From assembly GCF_009389715.1 (NCBI RefSeq), contig NC_052399.1, positions 18,045,646-18,109,645 on the forward strand: 64,000 bases of DNA, in the 5' to 3' direction. The notes beneath the pieces are model-generated. The model was not told the DNA's origin and searched no databases. It saw only the letters and a list, made by a program, of their open reading frames with translations. This DNA is from Phoenix dactylifera (taxonomy: Eukaryota; Streptophyta; Magnoliopsida; Arecales; Arecaceae). A program made the position numbers and the translations under genes. This document shows, in pieces, positions 60,170 through 64,000 of the stretch; the first letter of the stretch is position 1; each line of letters opens with the position of its first letter.

Positions 60170-61210
60170 AAGTATAGACCGTGGCGAGCACGAGAGACCG
60201 CACAGAAATTTGTTTTCGGGCGCGGTAGATGCGTCGCGGCTACCTGCGACCGAGTGCTATTGCGACGAGAAAAGTTCCAAACTTTATCAGCACTTCTCTG
60301 ACATTTTTCACATGGGAAAAGAATTGATGAAGTGACATATTAGACGAGAAAAATAATTTCGTTATATTCATGGATCACACCTAAAAGGAATCAATACAGC
60401 TGGGTGGAGCTCCTGCTTCAACGGTTCAGTGTCGGCTCACTGCCAATAAGGAGCAACAAAGGATTGGCATCTTTAGTGCAAATCCAAGATTCATGATTGA
60501 GGGCAAGGGAATAATTCTTCGATAATTATAATAGCAAGAAAACTCTAATCTCACCTTCGCTAATTTAATAGGTACCAGTCAATGATCTGAAAAAGGTTGA
60601 TTGATATTTTAAGAAAGAATTGTTGCTGCGTGAATTAAGATATTTCTCAAAAAATCTTGTTAATGTAATGATCACGATAAAAGAAAAAAAAACAATGCTA
60701 CATCCAATCACATTTTTCATTTCTTAAAATATTATCATATCTAATAATTTAAAACACCATACATCCAGATAAAAAGGTCAGCTCGTGTATATTGGGAGAA
60801 GAATAGAACTGCAAATTGGATCACTTTTTCGTTATTCACCGCTGCCCTCTCACCCTTCTCTTTTTCGTCAACTTTATTGGTTGCACTCATTTTAGAATAG
60901 TGCGAGCAATCGTTGTGTAAAAAAAATAAAATTAAAACGGTCAGGATTGGTCTGGTTAATAAAAAATAAATAGCACTTTGGAAAATTATGATGTTCCCGC
61001 ACGTGGGAGGCAGGACAGTTCCACGCTGTCCGATCTGGCTCGTGTTAAACACTTCCTTGTGCGAGGGTGAAGGTGAATCAGGCGATTGGCACGCACCAAG
61101 GACGATTCCACATCAGCATTGGGGAACTTTTGGCATAGGATACTCCTCGGAGACAGCTGTGGCGCTCCAATTTTGATGGGTCTAAACTAAACCCTCTTCA
61201 AAGCACGGTA
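60170..61210. other. Shared upstream region of Treslin-like and DUF1191 genes, left part
   Basis: Divergent promoters must lie within 60066-61967. No protein gene is visible here. A retroposon tail lies at 60855-60935. Confidence 0.45.
60855..60935 (+). mobile_element. Retroposon 3' tail, copy 4
   Basis: TTTTTCGTCAACTTTATTGG, then TTGCACTCATTTTAG, then GTGCGAGCAATCGTTGTGTA and an A-run. It has the same order of blocks as the copies at 21964, 22866 and 26150. Confidence 0.6.
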
Positions 61211-61214
61211 GAAG

Positions 61215-61239
61215 CCCCCCCCCCCCCCCCCCCCCCCCC
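61215..61239 (+). repeat. Poly(C) tract, 25 bases
   Basis: Twenty-five uninterrupted C residues, about 730 bp upstream of the DUF1191 start. Such runs are rare and may form quadruplex or i-motif structures. The exact length may also be affected by sequencing error. Confidence 0.9.
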
Positions 61240-61950
61240 AGCCGTAAGTTGCCGCTACGAAGAACGGTAGCAGCCGCGGACGACTCTCCTTCGGTCGGAC
61301 AAGTAGCCGAAATTTTGCCACAGATGTCGTTGACCCATCTGTACGAGATTGACGCCAGGATCCAATCTGTCGCCGTCCACGTGCCACCACGCCGGCCTCC
61401 ACCACCACAATTTTTTTTTTTGCCATCCCACAACCCCAAAGCCTATAATATTTCTCCTCCATTCATCTATTCGCTTTCCAATTCTAAACTTGGAAAAGCC
61501 AGCCCCCTCCCTGATCGCTTCTGGGCGTCGCTTTCCCCCTCCACCCTTGGCGTTGCGCCCACCTGCGCTCTCTGTACATCGGTTGACAGATCAGTTGACG
61601 AAAAGCCATAAAAAGGTGGCACAATGGAAACCAGATCCGAAGGGCCTGAACAAAGGCTTCAAAGATAGAATTGGATGGGCCCCTCCCCGTCCTCCACCCT
61701 TTCCCCAGGGATCTTATGCTATTGAAGGATGCCCCCCTCTTCCACTCTCCTCCCCTCTGCACCCCTCCATCGTCAAAACTTCTCTGTGTCATATCCTCGT
61801 CGATCCCCTTTCCTCTTCCACCCTCCGTTGCCTTCCTTCCAAGAGCTCGACGGCGTCGTTGAATCGCAGGGGCTCAGATCGAGAGGAGCAGCCAGAGGGC
61901 ATCAGCCTCTGCGAGCTCCTCATCCATACCTGGCTGCAACGCGTTGGCGC

Positions 61951-61968
61951 ATGAGTTGGATTGTTTGA
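61951..61968 (+). promoter_or_regulatory. Five-codon uORF overlapping the DUF1191 start
   Basis: ATG-AGT-TGG-ATT-GTT-TGA, whose stop shares its last A with the main ATG (TGATG). If the leader contains it, it would lower or couple translation of the main frame. Confidence 0.6.
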
Positions 61969-62873
61969 TGGAGCCAGGGCAAGCTTGGTGCATCTTCCTG
62001 CTGGTCTTCCCTTCCTTTCTTCTCACTTTGGCGCAAAGCTCGAACAGGTCGATCGAGTCGTTGAATTCTGCGATCCGAGACTATGCTTTCAAGGAGCTAG
62101 TTCGACGTCGAACAGGGGTGCTCTACGAGGTGTCTCTGCCTCGTAATCTCTCCGGCATCACAGCTTCGGTCTTGAGGCTACGAAGTGGCAGCATGCGGAG
62201 CAGGGGAGCAAACCTCAGCTCGATCCACATCCCACCAGGCGTGACGCCTGTTCCTCCTTCCGTGAGGAGGCTGGTCATCGTCTACCACGATCTCGGCAAC
62301 AGGTCTTCCTCCTATTACGACCTGCCCGGTTACTCTCTCGTCGCTCCCGTCGTCGGCTGCTTAGCTTATGATGCATCCAATGTAAGCTCTGGCATCACGA
62401 AGGAGCTCGAGCTCGCATTGCCTGCAGATCGGATTTTGGTTGTCTTCCCAGAATTCAATTTGCCGGAGGGAATGAATCCAGCAATCAAATGTGCCGCATT
62501 CGGACGTGGCGGATCGGTGCATCTCCACGACGTGGTTTCGAAGAATACCTGTTCGGCAGCGAGCACAGGCCACTTCGCAATCGTCGTTCCGTCGGTAGCT
62601 CCAGCTTCGCCTCCGTCGGTGGAACGGAAAAAAACAGAGAGTAGATGGGAAGTTCGGGTGATGGCATCTGCATGTGGAGTAGTTGGGCTGGTTCTGGTGG
62701 GTTTGGTTGGGTTAGGAATCTTTAGGTTGGTAAGGAATAAGAAAATGGAGGGCATGGAAAGCCAAGCTGAGGAGGGTGAGGCTTTAGGTACTACCTGGGT
62801 TGGGAGGAGTAAGATGCCTTCTGCAACAATGATGAGAACTCAACCGGTTATTGAGGATGGAAGTGCGCCATGA
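61968..62873 (+). CDS. DUF1191 family single-pass membrane protein
   Basis: A single exon of 301 residues from the ATG at 61968. The open frame continues upstream without an ATG, and this start gives a good signal peptide (residues 1-24, core CIFLLVFPSFLLTLA). The ectodomain carries the family's N-terminal block, with LNSAIRDYAFKELVRRRTG followed by YEVSLPRNLSG, and the central RRLVIVYHDLGNRSS. Residues about 231-255 form one hydrophobic segment (CGVVGLVLVGLVGLGIFRLV) followed by a basic then acidic tail. It should lie in the plasma membrane or another endomembrane with the N-terminus outside. The plant-only family has no assigned biochemical role. A short uORF abuts the start. Confidence 0.9.
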   Translation: MEPGQAWCIFLLVFPSFLLTLAQSSNRSIESLNSAIRDYAFKELVRRRTGVLYEVSLPRNLSGITASVLRLRSGSMRSRGANLSSIHIPPGVTPVPPSVRRLVIVYHDLGNRSSSYYDLPGYSLVAPVVGCLAYDASNVSSGITKELELALPADRILVVFPEFNLPEGMNPAIKCAAFGRGGSVHLHDVVSKNTCSAASTGHFAIVVPSVAPASPPSVERKKTESRWEVRVMASACGVVGLVLVGLVGLGIFRLVRNKKMEGMESQAEEGEALGTTWVGRSKMPSATMMRTQPVIEDGSAP

Positions 62874-64000
62874 GAGGACTTCCCCCTGATGGGTCTTGCA
62901 ATGTCCAGAGATGGATGGGGTTAGATACTCTCGGCCTCGGCCGGGAGTAGGTGGGTCAAATGCGGACAAATGAAAGGCCATCTTGTAAAATATCGCTCCA
63001 TTTTTCTGTAGTTAAAAACCTTCTTTCTCATACATTAGTGTTGATTTGGAATGATTTTAATTGAGGTGATTCTTGTCTCTGTTTGTGATTTAGTTATTAC
63101 CATCTTAATAGGCAATATGGAGAACGTATGTTTCTCGATGATGCCCGTCTTGTTAAGCCCAAAAATTACCGAAGTTTAAGTTAGAAGTCGCCTTAATCAT
63201 CCGGCGTCATCAATATTATTTAATACAATTTTTGTTAATTATATTCCAGTATCCACACACATATATGATTGAGAGGTCTACAATCCTATTCAGATATTGG
63301 TCAGAGGAAATTGTGATGCTGCTTATCTTCTTTAGACAATCCAAATCACAGGCACAAGCAAATGCTAACATCTTGCAAAAGAATTTTTTGTTAAATAATG
63401 TTTTTTGAGTCTTTCACAAGTGAATGCATAACATAAAACATGTCACGCATAAACTGTTCAGGCGTTAGGTAGGTATTTAGGTGCTCCAAGCATCACACAC
63501 ACACGTTATTGTGGAGTGTTGCCCTGACATTCTTGCTTTGAGTCATAGCTACGTGTGGCTTGTGGCAAGGTTATTTTATGCTGAACCCATGTTGCAAATC
63601 TTAAGGTGAAGGTCAGGATTGCACCAAGGCATTATAGCTAAATTGGTTAGGATTGGGTTTAGTTTGTCATGTTGCGGAAAACTACGAAGAATTAATAGAC
63701 CTTTTAGCATGCATGCTTCTTGGTTGAGCTAATCAGACAATCAAAGTAGAAAAGTTGCAAGCAGGTAAATCAAAAGGAAATTAACAGAAAGAAGCAGTGC
63801 GCTTTATTTAATCTTACTAAAGATTACATCAAATGTAGCACTCAGAAAATGATGTCCATGCTTATATCTTGAAGGGAAATTTGTCACTTGCAGCTATGTT
63901 TCTCTTTTGAATATTGTTATTACTCTATTAATAAAATATCTTAATAGGAAAAATAAATTGTTCTATATTTTATAGTGAAATCATCAAAACATAACTTGAT
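62874..64000. other. Downstream flank, no gene seen
   Basis: The DUF1191 3' untranslated region presumably lies at the left. The rest is AT-rich, with a short (CA)n at 63494-63503, and shows no coding signal up to the window edge. Confidence 0.45.

Noticed and set aside
61249-61954. Long open frames upstream of the DUF1191 gene
   Set aside because: They have skewed Pro/Ser composition, no family resemblance, and probably represent promoter and 5' leader.
61944-61967. Upstream extension of the DUF1191 frame
   Set aside because: The codon at 61944 is TTG, not ATG; the first ATG in frame is 61968, which also gives the better signal peptide.

Overview
The window looks like nuclear DNA of a monocot, most likely a palm such as oil palm or date palm. 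The basis is large GT-AG introns with many transposon insertions, plant-only families (miR159/miR319, LRB/POB1, DUF1191), an AT-rich background and the style of the repeats. The species is an inference. The CDS coordinates below are the outer limits of spliced genes, and each entry lists its exons. I worked out exon borders by hand from reading frame, splice consensus and family knowledge.

Layout. Positions 1-6,200 hold a small VOC/glyoxalase-like gene (505-4109, +, three exons, 118 aa) and 2 kb of unassigned sequence. Positions 6,200-36,000 have no convincing protein gene but hold three loci of one microRNA superfamily. MIR319 is on the minus strand near 15.1 kb, MIR159 is on the plus strand near 31.7 kb, and a diverged MIR159-like hairpin with its own TATA box sits 1.5 kb upstream of MIR159. 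Around them lie a gypsy-type LTR fragment, two copies of a long-TIR MITE, a LINE remnant with an RNase H-like reading frame, a CACTA end, LINE/SINE-like poly(A) tails and microsatellites.

Positions 36,643-51,459 (+) are a complete BTB-BACK gene of the POB1/LRB family (six exons, 569 aa). Its 11-kb first intron holds a solo LTR between the halves of an old duplication, a Tourist-like MITE, a 31-bp-arm hairpin, a 424-bp tandem duplication and three copies of a GGTACC-rich repeat. Convergent to it, 52,858-60,065 (-), is a three-exon, 962-aa homologue of the replication-initiation factor Treslin/TICRR (Sld3 in yeast), with an E2F-type site just upstream of its start. Divergent from that is a single-exon DUF1191 membrane protein gene (61,968-62,873, +), with a poly(C) tract and an overlapping short uORF upstream.

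The genes do not form a pathway. POB1/LRB proteins are CUL3 E3-ligase adaptors in red-light signalling, Treslin acts in origin firing, and miR159/miR319 repress GAMYB and TCP mRNAs. The most unusual feature is the linkage of MIR319, a MIR159-like hairpin changed inside the mature region, and MIR159 within 17 kb.
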